A stretch of 7,513 bases of DNA from an uncultured Campylobacter sp. (GTDB taxonomy: Bacteria; Campylobacterota; Campylobacteria; Campylobacterales; Campylobacteraceae), in the NCBI RefSeq assembly GCF_937890585.1, contig NZ_CALACG010000211.1:1-7513 (forward strand). The letters are read 5' to 3'. Every line of letters starts with the position of its first letter. Position 1 is the stretch's first letter. The position numbers and the translations under genes are program-made. Shown here one piece after another: positions 1 to 5,684 of the stretch. The notes under the pieces were generated by a model. That model saw nothing but the letters and a program-made list of their open reading frames with translations. It was not told the origin of the DNA and made no database searches.

Positions 1-4
1 TCCC

Positions 5-22
5 TAAAATATGCATATTTTA
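5..22. repeat. 18-base perfect palindrome
   Basis: The halves TAAAATATG and CATATTTTA are exact reverse complements with no spacer. Such a sequence could bind a dimeric regulator or simply reflect the very AT-rich background. No neighbouring promoter in the window ties it to a gene, so the function is unknown. Confidence 0.35.
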
Positions 23-73
23 TCAATATACTTTATTATACTTTAAGATTATCCCTGATAATATTTGCTCTTG

Positions 74-119
74 AAATGAATTTAGCAATTTCTCGTCTTT
101 GCATTACTTAAATTCATTT
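74..119. repeat. 11-bp inverted repeat, possible terminator
   Basis: AAATGAATTTA at 74-84 is the exact reverse complement of TAAATTCATTT at 109-119, with 24 bases between. On the plus strand the right arm runs into more T residues. That would suit a weak intrinsic terminator for a gene entering from the left. The stem is almost all A-T and the loop is long, so a protein-binding site or chance is also possible. Confidence 0.3.
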
Positions 120-135
120 TTCTCCCGACAAATTT

Positions 136-163
136 AGTGCTAGGAAGTGGTTAGCCTAGCACT
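136..163. terminator. Hairpin overlapping the deacylase stop codon
   Basis: AGTGCTAGG at 136-144 and CCTAGCACT at 155-163 form a perfect 9-bp stem around a 10-base loop. On the plus strand the stem is followed by TTTCTTT, the layout of an intrinsic terminator for transcription coming from the left. On the minus strand it is followed only by AAATTTG, so it is a weaker terminator for the deacylase gene. The deacylase stop codon (156-158, minus strand) lies inside the right arm. Confidence 0.55.
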
Positions 164-731
164 TTTCTTTCACAAATTTTACAAGAGTTGGTCTTACTAT
201 TTTGGCATAGTCTTTTGCGTTTAAGATGAGCGATCTATCAAGAAGTCCTGCATTAAAGGCGATCTCCTCGTTTCGCTCTAGCAAACTCTCATCCACAACA
301 AGGTGCAAATTTTTATGAAAACTAAATGGTGGAACCGAGCCAAAAACGCAATCAGCAAGCGCTGTAACCTCCTCTGGACTAGCAAGGCTCGCTCTTTTAC
401 CATCAAATTTTTGCGTAAGCGCGTCAAGATCAGCCTGCTCGTCAGCTGGCAAGACAGCGAGCAAGTAAATTTTACCAGCCTTCATCGCTGGCTTTTCGTC
501 ATCTAGCAAGTAGCCATCTAGCACATTTTCATCTTTAAAAATTTGCCTAAATTTCTCTTCATCTACGCCTTTTATAGAGCAGACCAGCGCCTTTGCGCCC
601 TGACTCATCTTTGTGCCCCTTATCTTCGCAACCTCCTCTGAAGTCCTAGCACTCTCATGCTCTATCACTCTAAATTTAGCCCCATTTTTGCTAAGTAGAT
701 CGTGGATTTTATTAAAAATTTGCTCTGACAC
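156..731 (-). CDS. YbaK/EbsC-family aminoacyl-tRNA deacylase
   Basis: This 191-residue protein is a free-standing member of the YbaK/prolyl-tRNA-synthetase-associated domain family. Members hydrolyse wrongly charged tRNAs in trans in the cytosol, for example Cys- or Ala-tRNA(Pro). The signature parts are present in order: the SQGAKALV segment with the conserved lysine (Lys47), the GSVPPF loop (131-136), and the FNAG...D segment (159-165). It is longer than the roughly 155-165 residues of E. coli YbaK. The extra length is partly a charged stretch at about residues 53-85, between the lysine strand and KIYLLAVL. The start codon is GTG; the next in-frame ATG is Met42, inside the conserved lysine region, so GTG is well supported. 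It is transcribed alone, divergently from ung, from a perfect TATAAT box. The family is clear, but the misacylated substrate cannot be told from sequence alone. Confidence 0.88.
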   Translation of the reverse strand: MSEQIFNKIHDLLSKNGAKFRVIEHESARTSEEVAKIRGTKMSQGAKALVCSIKGVDEEKFRQIFKDENVLDGYLLDDEKPAMKAGKIYLLAVLPADEQADLDALTQKFDGKRASLASPEEVTALADCVFGSVPPFSFHKNLHLVVDESLLERNEEIAFNAGLLDRSLILNAKDYAKIVRPTLVKFVKEKC

Positions 732-738
732 AGCTCTT

Positions 739-744
739 TCCTTT
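739..744 (-). promoter_or_regulatory. Ribosome binding site of the deacylase gene (supports GTG start)
   Basis: On the minus strand AAAGGA lies seven bases upstream of the GTG codon at 729-731. This is the normal spacing, and it supports GTG as the start in the absence of a nearby ATG. Confidence 0.7.
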
Positions 745-761
745 GGATAAATTTAGTTAAA

Positions 762-767
762 ATTATA
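762..767 (-). promoter_or_regulatory. -10 box of the deacylase gene
   Basis: On the minus strand this reads TATAAT exactly, preceded by CGG. It would give a leader of roughly 25 bases before the GTG start. No -35 box is obvious, which is usual for Campylobacter sigma-70 promoters. The ung promoter must overlap it on the other strand (for example TAAAAT at 758-763), so the two genes may compete or be co-controlled. Confidence 0.6.
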
Positions 768-793
768 CCGCTAAAACAAAAAAGGGCAGGAAA

Positions 794-1486
794 ATGCAGA
801 TAAATTTAGATGACATTAAGATCGAGCCAAGCTGGAAAGAGGTGCTAAAAGATGAGTTTTTGAGTGAAAATTTCGCACGCATCAAAGAGAATTTCTTAAA
901 AGCAAAGAGCGCTGGCGTCGTCTATCCACCAAGCGGGCTTATATTTAACGCATTTAACCTAACGCCATTTCACGCCGTAAAGGTCGTCATACTAGGCCAA
1001 GACCCATATCACGGCGCCAATCAAGCCATGGGGCTAAGCTTTTCAGTGCCAAGCGGTGTGCGCGTGCCGCCAAGTCTTGTTAATATCTATAAAGAAATTT
1101 ACGCCGATCTTGGCATAAAAGAGCCAAATAGCGGCGATCTTACAAAGTGGGCAAAGCAAGGCGTGCTGCTACTAAACTCCACTTTAAGTGTCAGTGCTGG
1201 GATGGCAAATTCTCACGCTAGCTTTGGCTGGCAGGGCTTTACAGACGCTGTCATAAGAAAGATTAGCCAAAATTTACAAAACGTAGTTTTTATGCTCTGG
1301 GGCAACCCAGCCAAGGCAAAAGCACCGCTCATAAACGCCAGCAAGCACCTTATCCTTGAGGCAGCACACCCAAGTCCGCTAGCGCGCGGAGCGTTTTTTG
1401 GCTGCAAGCACTTTTCAAAGGCAAATATCTACCTAGCAAACCACGGTAAAACGCCCATAGAGTGGGACTTAAACGCTCAAATCTGA
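794..1486 (+). CDS. ung: Uracil-DNA glycosylase (family 1)
   Basis: The enzyme excises uracil from DNA, the first step of base excision repair after cytosine deamination or dUTP misincorporation. The 230 residues match the usual length of bacterial Ung. The water-activating motif GQDPYHG is at 68-74, with catalytic Asp70, and continues into the uracil-stacking segment GLSFSV with Phe83. GVLLLNSTLSV at 123-133 carries the uracil-recognising Asn129 region. HPSPL at 192-196 carries catalytic His192 and the minor-groove loop. All key residues are intact, so the enzyme should be active. AAAGGG at 781-786 sits seven bases before the ATG. The gene is divergent from the deacylase gene and converges on the small secreted protein, with one base between the two stop codons. 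Identification is secure. Confidence 0.97.
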   Translation: MQINLDDIKIEPSWKEVLKDEFLSENFARIKENFLKAKSAGVVYPPSGLIFNAFNLTPFHAVKVVILGQDPYHGANQAMGLSFSVPSGVRVPPSLVNIYKEIYADLGIKEPNSGDLTKWAKQGVLLLNSTLSVSAGMANSHASFGWQGFTDAVIRKISQNLQNVVFMLWGNPAKAKAPLINASKHLILEAAHPSPLARGAFFGCKHFSKANIYLANHGKTPIEWDLNAQI

Positions 1487-1504
1487 GCTACTTTTTAAGC
1501 TCAG
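1483..1504. terminator. Shared hairpin at the convergent ung and small-gene ends
   Basis: CTGAGCT at 1483-1489 and AGCTCAG at 1498-1504 form a perfect 7-bp stem with an 8-base loop, ACTTTTTA. The ung stop (1484-1486) and part of the opposing stop (1488-1490) lie in the left arm. There is no T tract after the stem on either strand, so termination here is plausible but not certain. Confidence 0.4.
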
Positions 1505-1781
1505 TAAGAAGCTTATTTACCTTTTCTAGCTCGCTTTTGCAAAATTTCTCATCGTTATTTTGCATTATCATCGCCTCTTGGCCGATTTGTCTTTGCTTAA
1601 ACTCATCAAATTTAAGCTCAAAAAGCCTTAGCGCTTTCTCGTCACCCGCAAGCTTCTTGCTCTCTTTGGCGTAAAGCTCGTCAAGATAGAGCCTGCTTTG
1701 TTTGACATACTCCTTGCAAACCTCGCTTGCACCAAATAAATTTACGCCCAGCAAAAGGGCAAAAATGGCAAATTTTTTCAT
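1488..1781 (-). CDS. Small secreted two-cysteine protein of unknown function
   Basis: The 97-residue product opens with a clear Sec signal peptide: MKKF, then a hydrophobic stretch to about residue 15 and an FGA-S cleavage site near residue 18. The mature part of about 79 residues is charged and predicted to be mostly helical. It has just two cysteines, Cys22 near the new N-terminus and Cys81 near the end, which could form a disulfide joining helices into a hairpin in the periplasm. The overall pattern recalls small periplasmic DUF5339-type proteins, but I am not certain of that family. The ATG is supported by AAGGA seven bases upstream (1787-1791). The gene is transcribed alone, divergent from the NimA-like gene. 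I cannot assign a function. Confidence 0.72.
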   Translation of the reverse strand: MKKFAIFALLLGVNLFGASEVCKEYVKQSRLYLDELYAKESKKLAGDEKALRLFELKFDEFKQRQIGQEAMIMQNNDEKFCKSELEKVNKLLTELKK

Positions 1782-1802
1782 ATTTTTCCTTGAAATTTTT
1801 GC

Positions 1803-1808
1803 GTTATA
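1803..1808 (-). promoter_or_regulatory. Probable -10 box of the small secreted protein gene
   Basis: On the minus strand this reads TATAAC, one mismatch from consensus, about 21 bases upstream of the ATG and just upstream of the ribosome binding site. The intergenic region of 79 bases must also hold the divergent promoter. Confidence 0.45.
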
Positions 1809-1831
1809 CTAGCCTTTAAGCACTTAAATTT

Positions 1832-1837
1832 TAAAAT
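1832..1837 (+). promoter_or_regulatory. Possible -10 box of the NimA-like/rarA transcription unit
   Basis: TAAAAT lies about 23 bases before the ATG at 1861 in an AT-rich stretch with T runs upstream. Several overlapping AT hexamers here could serve equally well, so the exact box is uncertain. Confidence 0.3.
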
Positions 1838-1860
1838 ATTTTGCAAAAAAAGGATGAAAA

Positions 1861-2391
1861 ATGAGGCGAAAAGATAGAGAGCTTAGCCAAGAAGAGGCGC
1901 TTGAGATCATCGATAACTGCGAATACGGCGTGATCTCATGCGTGGATGATGAGGGAGAAATTTTTAGCGTACCGATCTCGCCTGTTAGAGTTGGTGAGAG
2001 TATTTTTATCCACGGAGCGAGCGCTGGTAGCAAGGCAAAACTCCTGCAAAACGGGCGAAAAGTGGAATTTGTCTGCGTGAGCTTCAACAAAGTCCCACAC
2101 CTAAATGATAGCGAGCTAGAAATGATAAAAGACGATGGCAAGGCGCTTGGAGGCAAGGTCTTTACGACTGAATACAAAAGCGCCATCGCAAAAACAAGAG
2201 CCTACGAAGTGACAGATGAAGCCAAAAGATATGAAATTTTAAAAATTCTAAGCCTTAAATACACCGCCTACGCGATGAGCACTTTTGACGTGGCGGCCGA
2301 GTATGGGCTAAAGATCATGAAAATTTACGAGCTAAAGATAGAGAGCCTTAGCGCAAAGGCCAAAATTTTACCAAAAGCGGTAAAGGGGTAA
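1861..2391 (+). CDS. NimA-like pyridoxamine 5'-phosphate oxidase-fold flavoprotein
   Basis: This 176-residue protein belongs to the split-barrel flavin-binding PNPOx superfamily, close to the group often annotated as nitroimidazole-resistance (NimA) like. Visible family features are the N-terminal MRRKDRE...A..II..CEYGVIS (residues 1-26), the strand VPISPV (38-43), the IFIHGASAGSK segment (48-58) that usually contacts the flavin phosphate, and TTEYKSAIAKTRAYEV (102-117) followed by helical LKYTAYA. Members bind FMN or a related cofactor; some reduce nitro compounds, but most have no known substrate. An AAGGAT ribosome binding site precedes the ATG. It is the first gene of a tight unit with rarA, which starts two bases after its stop. 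That arrangement suggests co-transcription but does not prove a shared function. Confidence 0.85.
   Translation: MRRKDRELSQEEALEIIDNCEYGVISCVDDEGEIFSVPISPVRVGESIFIHGASAGSKAKLLQNGRKVEFVCVSFNKVPHLNDSELEMIKDDGKALGGKVFTTEYKSAIAKTRAYEVTDEAKRYEILKILSLKYTAYAMSTFDVAAEYGLKIMKIYELKIESLSAKAKILPKAVKG
2382..2388 (+). promoter_or_regulatory. Ribosome binding site of rarA (supports TTG start)
   Basis: AAAGGGG lies in the last codons of the NimA-like gene, five bases before the TTG at 2394-2396. Because this site sits inside the upstream reading frame, translation of rarA is probably coupled to that gene. It also favours the TTG over the ATG at codon 7. Confidence 0.55.
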
Positions 2392-2393
2392 AT

Positions 2394-3578
2394 TTGAGCT
2401 CACTTGCACTGATGTTTAGACCAAAAAATTTGGATGAAATTTGCGGTCAAAAGGCGGTTAAAGCGGCCTTTTTAAAATTTATAGCCACAAGCAAGATACC
2501 GCACTCCATATTTTATGGTCCAGCAGGCTGTGGCAAGACGAGCTTTGCAAGGGCTGTGGCAAGCGGGGCAAACTACGACTTTTACGAGTTTGACGGCGGA
2601 AATTTAAAGATAGATGACTTTCGCAAAATTTTAAAAAACTACGAAAACGCCCTAAATAAGCCGCTCTTTTTCATAGACGAGATCCACAGGCTTAGCAAAA
2701 CCCAACAAGAAGCGCTACTCATCCCCATGGAAAACTACAAAGCCCTAGTCATCGGTGCAAGTACTGAAAATCCCTTTTTCACGCTAAGCTCAGGCATCAG
2801 AAGCCGCTCGATGCTCTTTGAGTTTAGACCGCTTAGCAGTGGCGATTTTGAGGAGCTGCTTGGCAAGATAAGAGAGCAAATTTCATTTAGCATTGACGAG
2901 GAGGCAAAGGAGTATCTCTTTAAAAGTAGCGGCGGCGACGCAAGAGCTATGCTAAATTTACTAGAATTTGCCGTCACGCTTGATGAAAATGTCAGCTTAG
3001 AAAATTTAAAAACACTTCGCCAAAACGCCCTAAAAGAGGGGGCAAAAGAGGATGACACGCACTACGAACTAGCAAGCGCTTTTATAAAAAGCCTACGTGG
3101 AAGCGACGAAAACGCCGTCATATACTATCTCGCAAGGCTCATAGACTCTGGCGAGAGTGCGGACTTCATCGCTAGAAGGATGGCGATATTTGCCAGCGAA
3201 GACATCGGCAACGCAAACCCAAATGCGCTAAATTTAGCCGCAAGCACGCTTAGCATCGTAAAAGAGATAGGCTTTCCAGAGGCTAGGATCATACTGGCTC
3301 AGTGCGCCGTCTATCTAGCTAGCTCACCAAAGTCAAACTCCAGCTACAACGCGATAAATGCCGCCCTAAGATACGTGCAAAGCGAAGAAATTTTAAAGAT
3401 CCCACCATATCTAAAAAATCACACAAAAGAGAGCAAAGACTACCTTTATCCGCATGATTTTGGCGGCTGGGTCGAGCAAAAATACCTAGAAAAACCGCTC
3501 GTTTTTTACAAAAGCAAGGGCATAGGCTTTGAAAAAACGCTAAATGAGTGGCTAGAGAAAATCAAATCAAAAGGCTAA
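2394..3578 (+). CDS. rarA: Replication-associated recombination protein A (RarA/MgsA AAA+ ATPase)
   Basis: RarA is a clamp-loader-related AAA+ ATPase that acts at stalled replication forks and at DNA ends, often with SSB. Over 394 residues the order is: N-terminal LALMFRPKNLDEICGQ (4-19), Walker A GPAGCGKTS (42-50), Walker B FFIDEIHR (92-99), sensor 1 GASTENP (121-127), the arginine-finger region SGIRSRS (133-139), and sensor 2 GGDARAMLN (180-188). The C-terminal tetramerisation/MgsA domain follows, with ASEDIGNANPNAL (267-279) and YPHDFGGW (352-359). Length is slightly short of E. coli RarA (about 447), but all domains are complete. The start is TTG; it restores the family's N-terminal LA.RFRP pattern, which the ATG at codon 7 would cut into. 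The gene is tightly linked to the NimA-like gene, and the next gene follows after 38 bases. Confidence 0.95.
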   Translation: MSSLALMFRPKNLDEICGQKAVKAAFLKFIATSKIPHSIFYGPAGCGKTSFARAVASGANYDFYEFDGGNLKIDDFRKILKNYENALNKPLFFIDEIHRLSKTQQEALLIPMENYKALVIGASTENPFFTLSSGIRSRSMLFEFRPLSSGDFEELLGKIREQISFSIDEEAKEYLFKSSGGDARAMLNLLEFAVTLDENVSLENLKTLRQNALKEGAKEDDTHYELASAFIKSLRGSDENAVIYYLARLIDSGESADFIARRMAIFASEDIGNANPNALNLAASTLSIVKEIGFPEARIILAQCAVYLASSPKSNSSYNAINAALRYVQSEEILKIPPYLKNHTKESKDYLYPHDFGGWVEQKYLEKPLVFYKSKGIGFEKTLNEWLEKIKSKG

Positions 3579-3616
3579 ATTTAGGTTTTACTCTTTTGGT
3601 TTAAAAAGGTACGCGC

Positions 3617-4132
3617 ATGAACGAGCAAAATTTAACATATATCACAAATTTAAAGATAAAAGACGTGCCGTGGGATAGGCTAAGCTGTAGCTACGGCACG
3701 GCGGAGCTTTTTGCACAAATTTTAAACACACTTACAAAGGCTGTGAAAAAGTCTAAATTTGATGAAAAAGAGCTTAGCGAGCTGCTTGATGAAATCTTTG
3801 GTGAGTGTGAATATCAAGAGACATTTTGGCACGCAACGCCATTTGCGCTCGTTTTTTTGGTGCGAATTTACAAAAGTACGCTAGGCGAAAAAGGCGAAGC
3901 AGCTAAATTTATCTCACGTAAGCTTGAAGTCTTTTTTAAATTTATGTTTGAAATTTGCGAAAAAATAGAACAGATGGAGCATGCAAAGCCGCTTGCAAAG
4001 ATGGAACAAATGCTAGAGCCAAAGTATCTTGATATCGTAGATCAAGACGAGCTAAGCTATGACGATAAGCTATTTTACAGCTTTTACTACTATTCAAACG
4101 TGGTTTTGCAGGGCGCTTTTGTAAAAATTTAG
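3617..4132 (+). CDS. Unrecognised helical cytosolic protein, HEAT-like immunity-type pattern
   Basis: I cannot name this 171-residue protein. It has no signal peptide and no membrane segment, and looks almost entirely helical. Residues 17-30 (VPWDRLSCSYGTAE) and 59-84 (EIFGECEYQE, then HATPFALVFLVRI) form a pattern of W..L...YG.A, then a helix, then Q.T...AT..A..FL. This recalls the start of a family of HEAT-like proteins common in bacteria, some encoded beside toxins and annotated as possible immunity proteins. That link is from memory of the motif, not a search. The C-terminal half (90-171) is charged, then aromatic (LFYSFYYYSN). The ATG is preceded by AAAAAGG at normal spacing. It lies 38 bases after rarA with no visible terminator between, so it is probably the last gene of that unit. 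No toxin gene is visible next to it. Confidence 0.75.
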   Translation: MNEQNLTYITNLKIKDVPWDRLSCSYGTAELFAQILNTLTKAVKKSKFDEKELSELLDEIFGECEYQETFWHATPFALVFLVRIYKSTLGEKGEAAKFISRKLEVFFKFMFEICEKIEQMEHAKPLAKMEQMLEPKYLDIVDQDELSYDDKLFYSFYYYSNVVLQGAFVKI

Positions 4133-4181
4133 CTCGGCCATGATTTTTTAGCTATTAATTTAAATTTTATATTTTTTCAAA

Positions 4182-4187
4182 TATACT
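4182..4187 (+). promoter_or_regulatory. Probable -10 box of the symporter gene
   Basis: TATACT lies about 33 bases before the ATG and is preceded by a T run (ATTTTTTC), the usual shape of a Campylobacter sigma-70 promoter with a T-rich upstream region instead of a -35 box. Confidence 0.5.
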
Positions 4188-4220
4188 TCTCAAATCCAAA
4201 TCAATCACGAAAGTTAAAAA

Positions 4221-5639
4221 ATGCCTACAAATTTTGCTGAAATTTTAAATAACTGCGTTGAAAGTATAAATTCATTTCTTTGGGGCCCATACTTCCTTAT
4301 CGCCCTACTTTGCGGCACTGGACTATTTTTCACCATTAGACTTGGCTTTGTTCAGATTTTTAAATTTAAGATGGGTTTAGGCGAACTTTTTGGAAATTTC
4401 TCACTTCACGGCGAGGCTGCTGGCAAGGCTGGTATGAGCTCGTTTCAAGCAGTCGCAACGGCGATCGCGGCGCAAGTTGGCACTGGAAACCTCGTGGGTG
4501 CGACGACAGCTCTTATCATGGGCGGTCCTGGAGCCATTTTTTGGATGTGGTGCGCAGCCTTTTTGGGCATGGCTACAAATTTCGCTGAAATTTGCCTCGC
4601 TCAAATTTATCGCACCAAAGATGACAGCGGCCACACGATAGGCGGTCCAGCCTTTTACATAAGCCGCGGATTAAAGGGCAAATGGGCGAAATTTCTAGCT
4701 GGATTTTTCGCTATCGCTATCATCATCGCGCTTGGCTTTATCGGCAATATGGTTCAAGCAAACTCCATATCAGACGGCTTTAGTGGTGCTTTTGGCATAC
4801 CACAGTGTCTAACAGGGGCGTTTTTAGCCGTCGTCTGCGCAGTCATCTTTATAGGCGGCGTAAAAGCGATCGCAAGGGTCGCTGAAAAGATCGTGCCTTT
4901 AATGGCACTGCTTTATATCATCGTTGGCATAGCTATCATCGCTTTAAATTTCGAGCAAATTCCAGAGGCGATCTCGCTAATATTTAAAGCTGCATTTGAT
5001 CCTTCGGCTGCCTGGGGCGGCGCAACTGGCGCTAGCATCGCAGCTGCTATGAGATACGGCATCGCAAGGGGACTTTTTAGCAACGAAGCTGGCATGGGCT
5101 CTACTCCGCACGCACACGCTGCTGCAAACGTCAAACACCCAGTCGATCAAGCCGTACTTGGCATAATGAGCGTCTTTGTAGATACATTTATCGTGCTAAA
5201 TATCACCGTTTTTGTAGTACTTACCGCAAATGTTATCAGCTTTGAAAACGGCAAGGCGGTCTTTACGGGCATCACCTTGGTGCAAGAGGCGTTTTCATCG
5301 CACATCTTTGGCAAAACTGGCGGTTATAGCTTCGTGGCGATCTGCCTATTTTTCTTTGCATTTACGACCATACTTGGCTGGTACTACTTTGCTGAGATCA
5401 ACGTGCGCTACCTTTTTGGCGCAAAAGCAGTCAGGGTGTTTCAAATTTTGGTAGTCGTTTTTGTCTTTTTGGGAAGCTTGCAAAAGGTAAATTTCGTCTG
5501 GAGCTTGGCTGATATGTTTAACGGCCTTATGGTTGTGCCAAATTTGATCGCCATTATCCTCCTAAGCCCAGTTGTAGCAAGGCTTTTAAAAGATCACGAT
5601 GAGGGCAAAGAGTACGACGTAAAAGAGTATTTGAAGTAA
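4221..5639 (+). CDS. Sodium:alanine (AGCS-family) amino acid symporter
   Basis: This inner-membrane transporter couples sodium (or proton) entry to uptake of alanine, glycine or a similar small amino acid. The 472 residues match the family length. They show about ten to eleven hydrophobic segments on a LeuT-type fold. Family markers are SFLWGPYFLIALLCGTGLFF (18-37), FTIRLGF near 37-43, the unwound-helix motif QVGTGNLVG (85-93), GGPGAIFWMW (101-110), GMATNFAE (116-123), GGPAFYISRGL (141-151), ARVAEKIVP (218-226) and SNEAGMGSTPHAHAAA (287-302), where substrate and ion contacts lie. The Shine-Dalgarno is weak (GAAAG about eight bases before the ATG), but the N-terminus fits the family. It appears to be a single-gene unit with its own promoter, ending at a hairpin shared with the convergent adhesin-like gene. 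The substrate could be alanine, glycine or D-alanine. Confidence 0.95.
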   Translation: MPTNFAEILNNCVESINSFLWGPYFLIALLCGTGLFFTIRLGFVQIFKFKMGLGELFGNFSLHGEAAGKAGMSSFQAVATAIAAQVGTGNLVGATTALIMGGPGAIFWMWCAAFLGMATNFAEICLAQIYRTKDDSGHTIGGPAFYISRGLKGKWAKFLAGFFAIAIIIALGFIGNMVQANSISDGFSGAFGIPQCLTGAFLAVVCAVIFIGGVKAIARVAEKIVPLMALLYIIVGIAIIALNFEQIPEAISLIFKAAFDPSAAWGGATGASIAAAMRYGIARGLFSNEAGMGSTPHAHAAANVKHPVDQAVLGIMSVFVDTFIVLNITVFVVLTANVISFENGKAVFTGITLVQEAFSSHIFGKTGGYSFVAICLFFFAFTTILGWYYFAEINVRYLFGAKAVRVFQILVVVFVFLGSLQKVNFVWSLADMFNGLMVVPNLIAIILLSPVVARLLKDHDEGKEYDVKEYLK

Positions 5640-5651
5640 ATTTAAAAGTGC

Positions 5652-5671
5652 GTGGAGAGAAGGCTCTCCAC
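5652..5671. terminator. Bidirectional hairpin terminator
   Basis: GTGGAGAG at 5652-5659 and CTCTCCAC at 5664-5671 form a perfect 8-bp GC-rich stem with a 4-base loop. It lies 12 bases after the symporter stop and 13 bases after the opposing adhesin-like stop. On the minus strand it is followed by GCACTTTTAAATTT, and on the plus strand by ATTAAATTTAATATT. It most likely terminates both convergent genes and is the strongest hairpin in the window. Confidence 0.8.
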
Positions 5672-5684
5672 ATTAAATTTAATA

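Larger units (their letters stand above)
1..135. other. AT-rich non-coding stretch at the left edge
   Basis: I find no credible reading frame on either strand here. The stretch holds an 18-base perfect palindrome and an 11-bp inverted repeat, both listed separately. It probably lies between the 3' end of the deacylase gene and a gene outside the window. The inverted repeat followed by a T run could be the terminator of a plus-strand gene further left, but that gene cannot be seen. Confidence 0.5.

Noticed and set aside
1824..2186. Antisense reading frame of 120 codons opposite the NimA-like gene
   Set aside because: It is Ser/Leu-rich, as reversed Glu/Lys-rich coding sequence usually is, and the plus-strand gene has clear family features and a ribosome binding site.
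4133..4220. Terminator after the 171-residue protein gene
   Set aside because: The spacer is AT-rich with T runs but has no convincing GC-containing stem. I only support a promoter here.
4401..4634. Antisense reading frame of 77 codons within the symporter gene
   Set aside because: It lies wholly opposite a strongly conserved transporter coding region and its product has no recognisable features, so it is a shadow frame.
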